Below are positions 11,930 to 23,963 of a stretch of DNA of 64,000 bases, piece after piece. Source of the DNA: Delphinus delphis (taxonomy: Eukaryota > Chordata > Mammalia > Artiodactyla > Delphinidae); assembly GCF_949987515.2 (NCBI RefSeq), contig NW_027192651.1, forward strand, positions 310,001-374,000. The letters run 5' to 3'. Numbering within the stretch: the first letter of the stretch is position 1; each line of letters starts with the position of its first letter. A model generated the notes under the pieces. That model was not told where the DNA came from. It saw nothing but the letters and a program-made list of their open reading frames with translations, and ran no database searches. Position numbers and translations under genes: made by a program.

Positions 11930-12333
11930 ACTTGGCTACACAGGAACTGCATTCCAAAACAGAACAGGGTCTCAAATTTAGAAAACCAACTTATGCTTGC
12001 TTAAGGGGAAAGGTGAGTTGGGGTGCTGCATAAAACCAGAGATTGAAATGAGCACAGATAAAGTTCCTTAAGCCAAATATGGAATAGACAAGAGCTACTC
12101 CTTGGTCAACGAAATGGACACAAAACCCCATATTAAACGCCTAAGAATGCACCTGACTAGTAAGTATCTTAAAACCTATGGATTGCTATGTCTCCGAAAG
12201 AGAATCAAGCATGTGTACAGGGGCATAAACGCAGCAGTGATAGGATTGGAGAGGTTCGTGAGCAAATGAAGACCCTTTGAAGTCATATTGCATGGTACCC
12301 ATTCCACGGGTTTCAACTCTCCAGTTTTAAGGT
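11930..12333 (+). mobile_element. L1 3'UTR-like segment (mapped in monomer 8)
   Basis: After the ORF2 stop the order of short matches follows the cetartiodactyl L1 3'UTR as I recall it: an aaaacagaacagggtctca stretch, then tagaaaaccaacttatg, then a G-rich gggaaaggtgagttgggg. Similarity fades after about 12240, and tcaactctcc near 12312 may mark the L1 end. No poly(A) tail or AATAAA signal survives. The end point is uncertain by about 100 bp. The equivalent lies at about p+597 to p+1000 elsewhere. Confidence 0.65.
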
Positions 12334-12910
12334 ATTCTTCCTTCAGCTAAAACATGCATGTGGAACCCAGAGTATGATCAACCATGTGAACGGGAGACGT
12401 GTTCAAATATGTCTCAGTTTTCCTCCCCTGGTACTCGGGTGCAACATTCCAGACGCTTTACTAACACTCTCCCGACTTGGAGAGTCAGTCCCTTTAACCT
12501 CCTGTTTGGCCCAGTTTGCAATTTCTGCGGAAGATGAACAGGAATAGCGAGAACCAATGAGAGGCTAGCTGGAGGTGTCTGGACGGGCAAATTTAACTCT
12601 CATTTCCCACCAGGAAGAGGAATTAACCAAAGGCTCATCATGCCGTGCCAGAACCAGATTAGGGCCTGAAGGCATCCTGCGGTGTTGCGGCCAGCTCACA
12701 AGAAAGCGAGTTGAAGAAAGGAGCTCAGGGGCACTGTAATTCACAAACCTGCAGAGTTATAAATGACAGCTATCGTCCAAAAATAGACTGAAGTAAGGCT
12801 GCCAAGAGGACTTGAAAGCGGGGCAGAATTGCAGGAAACCGATGTCAGGAGGTAGACTGGAATTGCATTGAAAGCATAGGAAAAGAGGCAGAACGTCCAC
12901 AATGATGCAC
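12334..12910. other. Unassigned non-L1 segment of the monomer (mapped in monomer 8)
   Basis: About 577 bp link the L1-like part to the next inverted repeat. I recognise no SINE, LTR, L1 or gene in it, no long open frame on the + strand and no internal tandem repeat. It contains ttataaatgac near 12757, which resembles a TATA box by chance composition. The same segment closes every monomer. Confidence 0.6.
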
Positions 12911-14490
12911 TTGGCCAAAAAGGGCGTATGCGTTTTTTCCTGAATATATTCAGGAAAAAACGCATACGCCCCTTTTGGCCAACCAAGCAAGCTTGCAAAG
13001 GAAATCTGCACTACAATGAAGTCTCACTTCCCCCCGGTCAAAAGGGCCATCTGAAAAAAGTGTAAAATCCAGAAAGGCAGGACAGGCCATGGAGAACTGG
13101 GAGCCTTGTTATGCTGATGGGCGGGATGTAAATTGCCAACAACCACTCGGGAGAAGTGTATGGTGTTTCCTGAAACATCTAAAAAACAAAGCAACAGAAC
13201 CTAGGGCACTTCCACTTATGGTCCTATAGCTTAGGGAAATTAAAATCAAAAAGACACAGCCACCCCAAAGTTTGGAACGGCTCTGTTTACAAGAACCTCG
13301 TTTACAGTACAAGTTCAACATCGCAGAAAGTGAAAAATGGATAAAGAAGTTGTGGTATTTACTTACAAAGCAATATCACTCAGCAATGAAATCTGTGTCA
13401 TCAGGCCCTTAGCAGCACAATGAGTGGATTCAGGTATGATGATTCTAACTGAAATAAGTCACACAGAAAAAGAAACATCATAAGATATCAGTAATACACG
13501 GAATGTAAACTTGGCTACACAGGAACTGAATTACAGAACAGAACAGGGTCTCAAATTTAGAAAACCAACTTATGCTTGCTTAAGGGTAAAGGTGAGTTGG
13601 GGTGCTGCATAAAACCAGAGATTGAAATGAGCACAGATAAAGTTCCTTAAGCCAAATATGGAATAGACAAGAGCTACTCCTTGCTCAACGAAATGGACTC
13701 AACACCGCATATTAAACGCCTAAGAATGTACCTGACTAGTAAGTATCTTAAAACCTATGGATTGCTATGTCTCCGAAAGAGAATCAAGCATGTGTACAGG
13801 GGCATAAACGCAGCAGTGATAGGATTGGAGAGGTTCGGTGAGCAAATGAAGACCCTTTGAAGTCATATTGCATGGTACCCATTCCACGGGTTTCAACTAC
13901 CCAGGTTTAAGGTATTCTTCCTTCAGCTAAAACATGCATGTGGAACCTAGAGTATGATCAACCATGTGATCAGGAGACGTGTTCAAATATGTCTCAGTTT
14001 TCCTCCCCTGGTACTCGGGTGCAACATTTCAGACGCTTTACTAACACTCTCCCCACTTGGAGAGTCAGCGCCTTTAACCTCCTGTTTGGCCCAGTTTGCA
14101 ATTTCTGCGGAAGATGAACAGGAATAGCGAGAACCAATGAGAGGCTAGCTGGAGGTGTCTGGACGGGCAAATTTAACTCTCATTTCCCACCAGAAAGAGG
14201 AAATAACCAAAGGCTCAGCGTGCCATACCGGAACCAGATTGGGGCCTGAAGCCATCCTGCGGTGTTGCGGCCAGCTCACAAGAAAGCGAGTTGAAGAAAG
14301 GAGCTAAGGGGCACTGTAATTCACAAACCTGCAGAGTTATAAATGACAGCTATCGTCCAAAAATAGACTGAAATAAGGCTGCCAAGAGGACTTGAAAGTG
14401 GGGCAGAATTGCAGGAAACCGATTTCAGGAGGTAGACTGGAATTGCATTGAAAGCATAGGAAAAGAGGCAGAACGTCCACAATGATGCAC
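12911..14490 (+). repeat. Satellite monomer 9 (1,580 bp, lineage a)
   Basis: The inverted repeat at 12911-12982 has one mismatched pair, the right-arm variant acgccccttttgg. This variant and the upstream gatgtcagg near 12841 are shared with monomers 11, 14, 16 and 18. Confidence 0.93.
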
Positions 14491-16068
14491 TTGGCCAAAA
14501 AGGGCGTATGCGTTTTTTCCTGAATATATTCAGGAAAAAACGCATACGCCCTTTTTGGCCAACCAAGCAAGCTTGCAAAGGAAATCTGCACTACAATGAA
14601 GTCTCACTTCCCCCCGGTCAAAAGGGCCATCTGAAAAAAGTGTAAAATCCAGAAAGGCAGGACAGGCCATGGAGAACTGGGAGCCTTGTTATGCTGATGG
14701 GCGGGATGTAAATTGCCAACAACCACTTGGGAGAAGTGTATGGTGTTTCCTGAAACATCTAAAAACAAAGCAACAGAGCCTAGGGCACTTCCGCTTATGG
14801 TCCTATAGCTTAGGGAAATTAAAATCAAAAAGACACAGCCACCCCAAAGTTTGGGACGCCTCCGTTTACAAGAACCTCGTTTACCGTACAAGTTCAATAT
14901 CACAGAAAGTGAAAAATGGATAAAGAACTTGTGGTACTTACGTACAATGCAGTATCACTCAGCAATGAAATCTATGTCATCAGGCCCGTAGCAGCATAAT
15001 GAGTGGATTCAGGTACGATGATTCTAACTGAAATAAGTCACACAGAAAAAGAAACATCATAAGATATCACTAATACACGGAATGTAAACTTGGCTACACA
15101 GGAACTGCATTCCAAAACAGAACAGGGTCTCAAATTTAGAAAACCAACTTATGCTTGCTTAAGGGGAAAGGTGAGTTGGGGTGCTGCATAAAACCAGAGA
15201 TTGAAATGAGCACAGATAAAGTTCCTTAAGCCAAATATGGAATAGACAAGAGCTACTCCTTGGTCAACGAAATGGACACAAAACCCCATATTAAACGCCT
15301 AAGAATGCACCTGACTAGTAAGTATCTTAAAACCTATGGATTGCTATGTCTCCGAAAGAGAATCAAGCATGTGTACAGGGGCATAAACGCAGCAGTGATA
15401 GGATTGGAGAGGTTCGTGAGCAAATGAAGACCCTTTGAAGTCATATTGCATGGTACCCATTCCACGGGTTTCAACTCTCCAGTTTTAAGGTATTCTTCCT
15501 TCAGCTAAAACATGCATGTGGAACCCAGAGTATGATCAACCATGTGAACGGGAGACGTGTTCAAATATGTCTCAGTTTTCCTCCCCTGGTACTCGGGTGC
15601 AACATTCCAGACGCTTTACTAACACTCTCCCGACTTGGAGAGTCAGTCCCTTTAACCTCCTGTTTGGCCCAGTTTGCAATTTCTGCGGAAGATGAACAGG
15701 AATAGCGAGAACCAATGAGAGGCTAGCTGGAGGTGTCTGGACGGGCAAATTTAACTCTCATTTCCCACCAGGAAGAGGAATTAACCAAAGGCTCATCATG
15801 CCGTGCCAGAACCAGATTAGGGCCTGAAGGCATCCTGCGGTGTTGCGGCCAGCTCACAAGAAAGCGAGTTGAAGAAAGGAGCTCAGGGGCACTGTAATTC
15901 ACAAACCTGCAGAGTTATAAATGACAGCTATCGTCCAAAAATAGACTGAAGTAAGGCTGCCAAGAGGACTTGAAAGCGGGGCAGAATTGCAGGAAACCGA
16001 TGTCAGGAGGTAGACTGGAATTGCATTGAAAGCATAGGAAAAGAGGCAGAACGTCCACAATGATGCAC
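14491..16068 (+). repeat. Satellite monomer 10 (1,578 bp, lineage b)
   Basis: The inverted repeat at 14491-14562 is perfect. The L1-like part matches monomers 8, 13, 15 and 17 at every diagnostic site I compared. Confidence 0.93.
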
Positions 16069-17648
16069 TTGGCCAAAAAGGGCGTATGCGTTTTTTCCTG
16101 AATATATTCAGGAAAAAACGCATACGCCCCTTTTGGCCAACCAAGCAAGCTTGCAAAGGAAATCTGCACTACAATGAAGTCTCACTTCCCCCCGGTCAAA
16201 AGGGCCATCTGAAAAAAGTGTAAAATCCAGAAAGGCAGGACAGGCCATGGAGAACTGGGAGCCTTGTTATGCTGATGGGCGGGATGTAAATTGCCAACAA
16301 CCACTCGGGAGAAGTGTATGGTGTTTCCTGAAACATCTAAAAAACAAAGCAACAGAACCTAGGGCACTTCCACTTATGGTCCTATAGCTTAGGGAAATTA
16401 AAATCAAAAAGACACAGCCACCCCAAAGTTTGGAACGGCTCTGTTTACAAGAACCTCGTTTACAGTACAAGTTCAACATCGCAGAAAGTGAAAAATGGAT
16501 AAAGAAGTTGTGGTATTTACTTACAAAGCAATATCACTCAGCAATGAAATCTGTGTCATCAGGCCCTTAGCAGCACAATGAGTGGATTCAGGTATGATGA
16601 TTCTAACTGAAATAAGTCACACAGAAAAAGAAACATCATAAGATATCAGTAATACACGGAATGTAAACTTGGCTACACAGGAACTGAATTACAGAACAGA
16701 ACAGGGTCTCAAATTTAGAAAACCAACTTATGCTTGCTTAAGGGGAAAGGTGAGTTGGGGTGCTGCATAAAACCAGAGATTGAAATGAGCACAGATAAAG
16801 TTCCTTAAGCCAAATATGGAATAGACAAGAGCTACTCCTTGCTCAACGAAATGGACTCAACACCGCATATTAAACGCCTAAGAATGTACCTGACTAGTAA
16901 GTATCTTAAAACCTATGGATTGCTATGTCTCCGAAAGAGAATCAAGCATGTGTACAGGGGCATAAACGCAGCAGTGATAGGATTGGAGAGGTTCGGTGAG
17001 CAAATGAAGACCCTTTGAAGTCATATTGCATGGTACCCATTCCACGGGTTTCAACTACCCAGGTTTAAGGTATTCTTCCTTCAGCTAAAACATGCATGTG
17101 GAACCTAGAGTATGATCAACCATGTGATCAGGAGACGTGTTCAAATATGTCTCAGTTTTCCTCCCCTGGTACTCGGGTGCAACATTTCAGACGCTTTACT
17201 AACACTCTCCCCACTTGGAGAGTCAGCGCCTTTAACCTCCTGTTTGGCCCAGTTTGCAATTTCTGCGGAAGATGAACAGGAATAGCGAGAACCAATGAGA
17301 GGCTAGCTGGAGGTGTCTGGACGGGCAAATTTAACTCTCATTTCCCACCAGAAAGAGGAAATAACCAAAGGCTCAGCGTGCCATACCGGAACCAGATTGG
17401 GGCCTGAAGCCATCCTGCGGTGTTGCGGCCAGCTCACAAGAAAGCGAGTTGAAGAAAGGAGCTAAGGGGCACTGTAATTCACAAACCTGCAGAGTTATAA
17501 ATGACAGCTATCGTCCAAAAATAGACTGAAATAAGGCTGCCAAGAGGACTTGAAAGTGGGGCAGAATTGCAGGAAACCGATTTCAGGAGGTAGACTGGAA
17601 TTGCATTGAAAGCATAGGAAAAGAGGCAGAACGTCCACAATGATGCAC
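16069..17648 (+). repeat. Satellite monomer 11 (1,580 bp, lineage a)
   Basis: The inverted repeat at 16069-16140 has the same single right-arm mismatch as monomer 9. It differs from monomer 9 at ttaaggggaaagg (near 16738), where monomer 9 has a T. Monomers 16 and 18 share the monomer 11 form. Confidence 0.93.
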
Positions 17649-19227
17649 TTGGCCAAAAAGGGCGTCTGCGTTTTTTCCTGAATATATTCAGGAAAAAACG
17701 CATACGCCCTTTTTGGCCAACCAAGCAAGCTTGCAAAGGAAATCTGCACTACAATGAAGTCTCACTTCCCCCCGGTCAAAAGGGCCATCTGAAAAAAGTG
17801 TAAAATCCAGAAAGGCAGGACAGGCCATGGAGAACTGGGAGCCTTGTTATGCTGATGGGCGGGATGTAAATTGCCAACAACCACTCAGGAGAAGTGTATG
17901 GTGTTTCCTGAAACATCTAATAAACAAAGCAACAGAACCTAGGGCACTTCCACTTATGGTCCTATAGCTTAGGGAAATTAAAATCAAAAAGACACAGCCA
18001 CCCCAAAGTTTGGAGCGGCTCTGTTTACAAGAACCTCGTTTACAGTACAAGTTCAACATCGCAGAAAGTGAAAAATGGATAAAGAAGTTGTGGTATTTAC
18101 TTACAAAGCAATATCACTCAGCAATGAAATCTGTGTCATCAGGCCCTTAGCAGCACAATGAGTGGATTCAGGTATGATGATTCTAACTGAAGTAAGTCAC
18201 ACAGAAAAAGAAACATCATAAGATATCAGTAATACACGGAATGTAAACTTGGCTACACAGGAACTGAATTACAGAACAGAACAGGGTCTCAAATTTAGAA
18301 AACCAACTTATGCTTGCTTAAGGGGAAAGGTGAGTTGGGGTGCTGCATAAAACCAGAGATTGAAATGAGCACAGATAAAGTTCCTTAAGCCAAATATGGA
18401 ATAGACGAGAGCTACTCCTTGCTCAACGAAATGGACACAAAACCCCATATTAAACGCCTAAGAATGCACCTGACTAGTAAGTATCTTAAAACCTATGGAT
18501 TGCTATGTCTCCGAAAGAGAATCAAGCATGTGTACAGGGGCATAAAGGCAGCAGTGATAGGATTGGAGAGGTTCGTGAGCAAATGAAGACCCTTTGAAGT
18601 CATATTGCATGGTACCCATTCCACGGGTTTCAACTCTCCAGTTTTAAGGTATTCTTCCTTCAGCTAAAACATGCATTTGGATCCCAGAGTATGATCAACC
18701 ATGTGAACGGGAGACGTGTTCAAATATGTCTCAGTTTTCCTCCCCTGGTACTCGGGTGCAACATTCCAGACGCTTTACTAACACTCTCCCCACTTGGAGA
18801 GTCAGTCCCTTTAACCTCCTGTTTGGCCCAGTTTGCAATTTCTGCGGAAGATGAACAGGAATAGCGAGAACCAATGAGAGGCTAGCTGGAGGTGTCTGGA
18901 CGGGCAAATTTAACTCTCATTTCCCACCAGGAAGAGGAATTAACCAAAGGCTCATCATGCCGTGCCAGAACCAGATTAGGGCCTGAAGGCATCCTGCGGT
19001 GTTGCGGCCAGGTCACAAGAAAGCGAGTTGAAGAAAGGAGCTCAGGGGCACTGTAATTCACAAACCTGCAGAGTTATAAATGACAGCTATCGTCCAAAAA
19101 TAGACTGAAGTAAGGCTGCCAAGAGGACTTGAAAGCGGGGCAGAATTGCAGGAAACCGATTTCAGGAGGTAGACTGGAATTGCATTGAAAGCATAGGAAA
19201 AGAGGCAGAACGTCCACAATGATGCAC
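17649..19227 (+). repeat. Satellite monomer 12 (1,579 bp, recombinant a then b)
   Basis: The inverted repeat at 17649-17720 has one mismatch, a left-arm A to C change (gcgtctgcg). The front is lineage a, with ctaataaac and ggagcggctc shared with monomer 19. The rear, from 18406 at the latest, is the late part of monomer 7. This monomer holds the junction of the 7,895-bp tandem duplication. Confidence 0.92.
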
Positions 19228-20805
19228 TTGGCCAAAAAGGGCGTATGCGTTTTTTCCTGAATATATTCAGGAAAAAACGCATACGCCCTTTTTGGCCAAC
19301 CAAGCAAGCTTGCAAAGGAAATCTGCACTACAATGAAGTCTCACTTCCCCCCGGTCAAAAGGGCCATCTGAAAAAAGTGTAAAATCCAGAAAGGCAGGAC
19401 AGGCCATGGAGAACTGGGAGCCTTGTTATGCTGATGGGCGGGATGTAAATTGCCAACAACCACTTGGGAGAAGTGTATGGTGTTTCCTGAAACATCTAAA
19501 AACAAATCAACAGAGCCTAGGGCACTTCCGCTTATGGTCCTATAGCTTAGGGAAATTAAAATCAAAAAGACACAGCCACCCCAAAGTTTGGGACGCCTCC
19601 GTTTACAAGAACCTCGTTTACCGTACAAGTTCAATATCACAGAAAGTGAAAAATGGATAAAGAACTTGTGGTACTTACGTACAATGCAGTATCACTCAGC
19701 AATGAAATCTATGTCATCAGGCCCGTAGCAGCATAATGAGTGGATTCAGGTACGATGATTCTAACTGAAATAAGTCACACAGAAAAAGAAACATCATAAG
19801 ATATCACTAATACACGGAATGTAAACTTGGCTACACAGGAACTGCATTCCAAAACAGAACAGGGTCTCAAATTTAGAAAACCAACTTATGCTTGCTTAAG
19901 GGGAAAGGTGAGTTGGGGTGCTGCATAAAACCAGAGATTGAAATGAGCACAGATAAAGTTCCTTAAGCCAAATATGGAATAGACAAGAGCTACTCCTTGG
20001 TCAACGAAATGGACACAAAACCCCATATTAAACGCCTAAGAATGCACCTGACTAGTAAGTATCTTAAAACCTATGGATTGCTATGTCTCCGAAAGAGAAT
20101 CAAGCATGTGTACAGGGGCATAAACGCAGCAGTGATAGGATTGGAGAGGTTCGTGAGCAAATGAAGACCCTTTGAAGTCATATTGCATGGTACCCATTCC
20201 ACGGGTTTCAACTCTCCAGTTTTAAGGTATTCTTCCTTCAGCTAAAACATGCATGTGGAACCCAGAGTATGATCAACCATGTGAACGGGAGACGTGTTCA
20301 AATATGTCTCAGTTTTCCTCCCCTGGTACTCGGGTGCAACATTCCAGACGCTTTACTAACACTCTCCCGACTTGGAGAGTCAGTCCCTTTAACCTCCTGT
20401 TTGGCCCAGTTTGCAATTTCTGCGGAAGATGAACAGGAATAGCGAGAACCAATGAGAGGCTAGCTGGAGGTGTCTGGACGGGCAAATTTAACTCTCATTT
20501 CCCACCAGGAAGAGGAATTAACCAAAGGCTCATCATGCCGTGCCAGAACCAGATTAGGGCCTGAAGGCATCCTGCGGTGTTGCGGCCAGCTCACAAGAAA
20601 GCGAGTTGAAGAAAGGAGCTCAGGGGCACTGTAATTCACAAACCTGCAGAGTTATAAATGACAGCTATCGTCCAAAAATAGACTGAAGTAAGGCTGCCAA
20701 GAGGACTTGAAAGCGGGGCAGAATTGCAGGAAACCGATGTCAGGAGGTAGACTGGAATTGCATTGAAAGCATAGGAAAAGAGGCAGAACGTCCACAATGA
20801 TGCAC
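19228..20805 (+). repeat. Satellite monomer 13 (1,578 bp, lineage b)
   Basis: The inverted repeat at 19228-19299 is perfect. It is the counterpart of monomer 8 at 7,895 bp. A private change gives acaaatcaac near 19503. Confidence 0.93.
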
Positions 20806-22385
20806 TTGGCCAAAAAGGGCGTATGCGTTTTTTCCTGAATATATTCAGGAAAAAACGCATACGCCCCTTTTGGCCAACCAAGCAAGCTTGCAAAGGAAAT
20901 CTGCACTACAATGAAGTCTCACTTCCCCCCGGTCAAAAGGGCCATCTGAAAAAAGTGTAAAATCCAGAAAGGCAGGACAGGCCATGGAGAACTGGGAGCC
21001 TTGTTATGCTGATGGGCGGGATGTAAATTGCCAACAACCACTCGGGAGAAGTGTATGGTGTTTCCTGAAACATCTAAAAAACAAAGCAACAGAACCTAGG
21101 GCACTTCCACTTATGGTCCTATAGCTTAGGGAAATTAAAATCAAAAAGACACAGCCACCCCAAAGTTTGGAACGGCTCTGTTTACAAGAACCTCGTTTAC
21201 AGTACAAGTTCAACATCGCAGAAAGTGAAAAATGGATAAAGAAGTTGTGGTATTTACTTACAAAGCAATATCACTCAGCAATGAAATCTGTGTCATCAGG
21301 CCCTTAGCAGCACAATGAGTGGATTCAGGTATGATGATTCTAACTGAAATAAGTCACACAGAAAAAGAAACATCATAAGATATCAGTAATACACGGAATG
21401 TAAACTTGGCTACACAGGAACTGAATTACAGAACAGAACAGGGTCTCAAATTTAGAAAACCAACTTATGCTTGCTTAAGGGTAAAGGTGAGTTGGGGTGC
21501 TGCATAAAACCAGAGATTGAAATGAGCACAGATAAAGTTCCTTAAGCCAAATATGGAATAGACAAGAGCTACTCCTTGCTCAACGAAATGGACTCAACAC
21601 CGCATATTAAACGCCTAAGAATGTACCTGACTAGTAAGTATCTTAAAACCTATGGATTGCTATGTCTCCGAAAGAGAATCAAGCATGTGTACAGGGGCAT
21701 AAACGCAGCAGTGATAGGACTGGAGAGGTTCGGTGAGCAAATGAAGACCCTTTGAAGTCATATTGCATGGTACCCATTCCACGGGTTTCAACTACCCAGG
21801 TTTAAGGTATTCTTCCTTCAGCTAAAACATGCATGTGGAACCTAGAGTATGATCAACCATGTGATCAGGAGACGTGTTCAAATATGTCTCAGTTTTCCTC
21901 CCCTGGTACTCGGGTGCAACATTTCAGACGCTTTACTAACACTCTCCCCACTTGGAGAGTCAGCGCCTTTAACCTCCTGTTTGGCCCAGTTTGCAATTTC
22001 TGCGGAAGATGAACAGGAATAGCGAGAACCAATGAGAGGCTAGCTGGAGGTGTCTGGACGGGCAAATTTAACTCTCATTTCCCACCAGAAAGAGGAAATA
22101 ACCAAAGGCTCAGCGTGCCATACCGGAACCAGATTGGGGCCTGAAGCCATCCTGCGGTGTTGCGGCCAGCTCACAAGAAAGCGAGTTGAAGAAAGGAGCT
22201 AAGGGGCACTGTAATTCACAAACCTGCAGAGTTATAAATGACAGCTATCGTCCAAAAATAGACTGAAATAAGGCTGCCAAGAGGACTTGAAAGTGGGGCA
22301 GAATTGCAGGAAACCGATTTCAGGAGGTAGACTGGAATTGCATTGAAAGCATAGGAAAAGAGGCAGAACGTCCACAATGATGCAC
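20806..22385 (+). repeat. Satellite monomer 14 (1,580 bp, lineage a)
   Basis: The inverted repeat at 20806-20877 has the monomer 9 right-arm mismatch. It shares the T in aagggtaaagg with monomer 9. The rare gataggactgg variant at 21720 recurs 3,158 bp later in monomer 16. Confidence 0.93.
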
Positions 22386-23963
22386 TTGGCCAAAAAGGGC
22401 GTCTGCGTTTTTTCCTGAATATATACAGGAAAAAACGCATACGCCCTTTTTGGCCAACCAAGCAAGCTTGCAAAGGAAATCTGCACTACAATGAAGTCTC
22501 ACTTCCCCCCGGTCAAAAGGGCCATCTGAAAAAAGTGTAAAATCCAGAAAGGCAGGACAGGCCATGGAGAACTGGGAGCCTTGTTATGCTGATGGGCGGG
22601 ATGTAAATTGCCAACAACCACTTGGGAGAAGTGTATGGTGTTTCCTGAAACATCTAAAAACAAAGCAACAGAGCCTAGGGCACTTCCGCTTATGGTCCTA
22701 TAGCTTAGGGAAATTAAAATCAAAAAGACACAGCCACCCCAAAGTTTGGGACGCCTCCGTTTACAAGAACCTCGTTTACCGTACAAGTTCAATATCACAG
22801 AAAGTGAAAAATGGATAAAGAACTTGTGGTACTTACGTACAATGCAGTATCACTCAGCAATGAAATCTATGTCATCAGGCCCGTAGCAGCATAATGAGTG
22901 GATTCAGGTACGATGATTCTAACTGAAATAAGTCACACAGAAAAAGAAACATCATAAGATATCACTAATACACGGAATGTAAACTTGGCTACACAGGAAC
23001 TGCATTCCAAAACAGAACAGGGTCTCAAATTTAGAAAACCAACTTATGCTTGCTTAAGGGGAAAGGTGAGTTGGGGTGCTGCATAAAACCAGAGATTGAA
23101 ATGAGCACAGATAAAGTTCCTTAAGCCAAATATGGAATAGACAAGAGCTACTCCTTGGTCAACGAAATGGACACAAAACCCCATATTAAACGCCTAAGAA
23201 TGCACCTGACTAGTAAGTATCTTAAAACCTATGGATTGCTATGTCTCCGAAAGAGAATCAAGCATGTGTACAGGGGCATAAACGCAGCAGTGATAGGATT
23301 GGAGAGGTTCGTGAGCAAATGAAGACCCTTTGAAGTCATATTGCATGGTACCCATTCCACGGGTTTCAACTCTCCAGTTTTAAGGTATTCTTCCTTCAGC
23401 TAAAACATGCATGTGGAACCCAGAGTATGATCAACCATGTGAACGGGAGACGTGTTCAAATATGTCTCAGTTTTCCTCCCCTGGTACTCGGGTGCAACAT
23501 TCCAGACGCTTTACTAACACTCTCCCGACTTGGAGAGTCAGTCCCTTTAACCTCCTGTTTGGCCCAGTTTGCAATTTCTGCGGAAGATGAACAGGAATAG
23601 CGAGAACCAATGAGAGGCTAGCTGGAGGTGTCTGGACGGGCAAATTTAACTCTCATTTCCCACCAGGAAGAGGAATTAACCAAAGGCTCATCATGCCGTG
23701 CCAGAACCAGATTAGGGCCTGAAGGCATCCTGCGGTGTTGCGGCCAGCTCACAAGAAAGCGAGTTGAAGAAAGGAGCTCAGGGGCACTGTAATTCACAAA
23801 CCTGCAGAGTTATAAATGACAGGTATCGTCCAAAAATAGACTGAAGTAAGGCTGCCAAGAGGACTTGAAAGCGGGGCAGAATTGCAGGAAACCGATGTCA
23901 GGAGGTAGACTGGAATTGCATTGAAAGCATAGGAAAAGAGGCAGAACGTCCACAATGATGCAC
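22386..23963 (+). repeat. Satellite monomer 15 (1,578 bp, lineage b)
   Basis: The inverted repeat at 22386-22457 has two mismatches: left arm gcgtctgcg and a central tatacagg. Both recur in monomer 17 and this pair is otherwise absent. A gacaggtatcg variant near 23820 is shared with the end of monomer 17. Confidence 0.93.

Larger units (their letters stand above)
11333..12910 (+). repeat. Satellite monomer 8 (1,578 bp, lineage b; reference for sub-features)
   Basis: The inverted repeat at 11333-11404 is perfect. Relative to a monomers it lacks one A in ctaaaaacaaag and one G in ggttcgtgag, which explains its length. I use it below to map the L1-derived parts. It is the first member of the five-monomer block. 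Confidence 0.93.
11333..19227 (+). repeat. Higher-order block of five monomers (8-12), 7,895 bp
   Basis: Lineage order is b, a, b, a, a. Linked rare variants just before monomer 8 (at 10511, near 10648 and near 10784) recur 7,895 bp later just before monomer 13. This shows that a block of five monomers was duplicated in tandem. Confidence 0.75.

Noticed and set aside
12750..12770. TATA-like ttataaatgac upstream of the palindrome
   Set aside because: It sits in every monomer, with no initiator, no adjacent gene and no other promoter element. Chance is enough to explain it.
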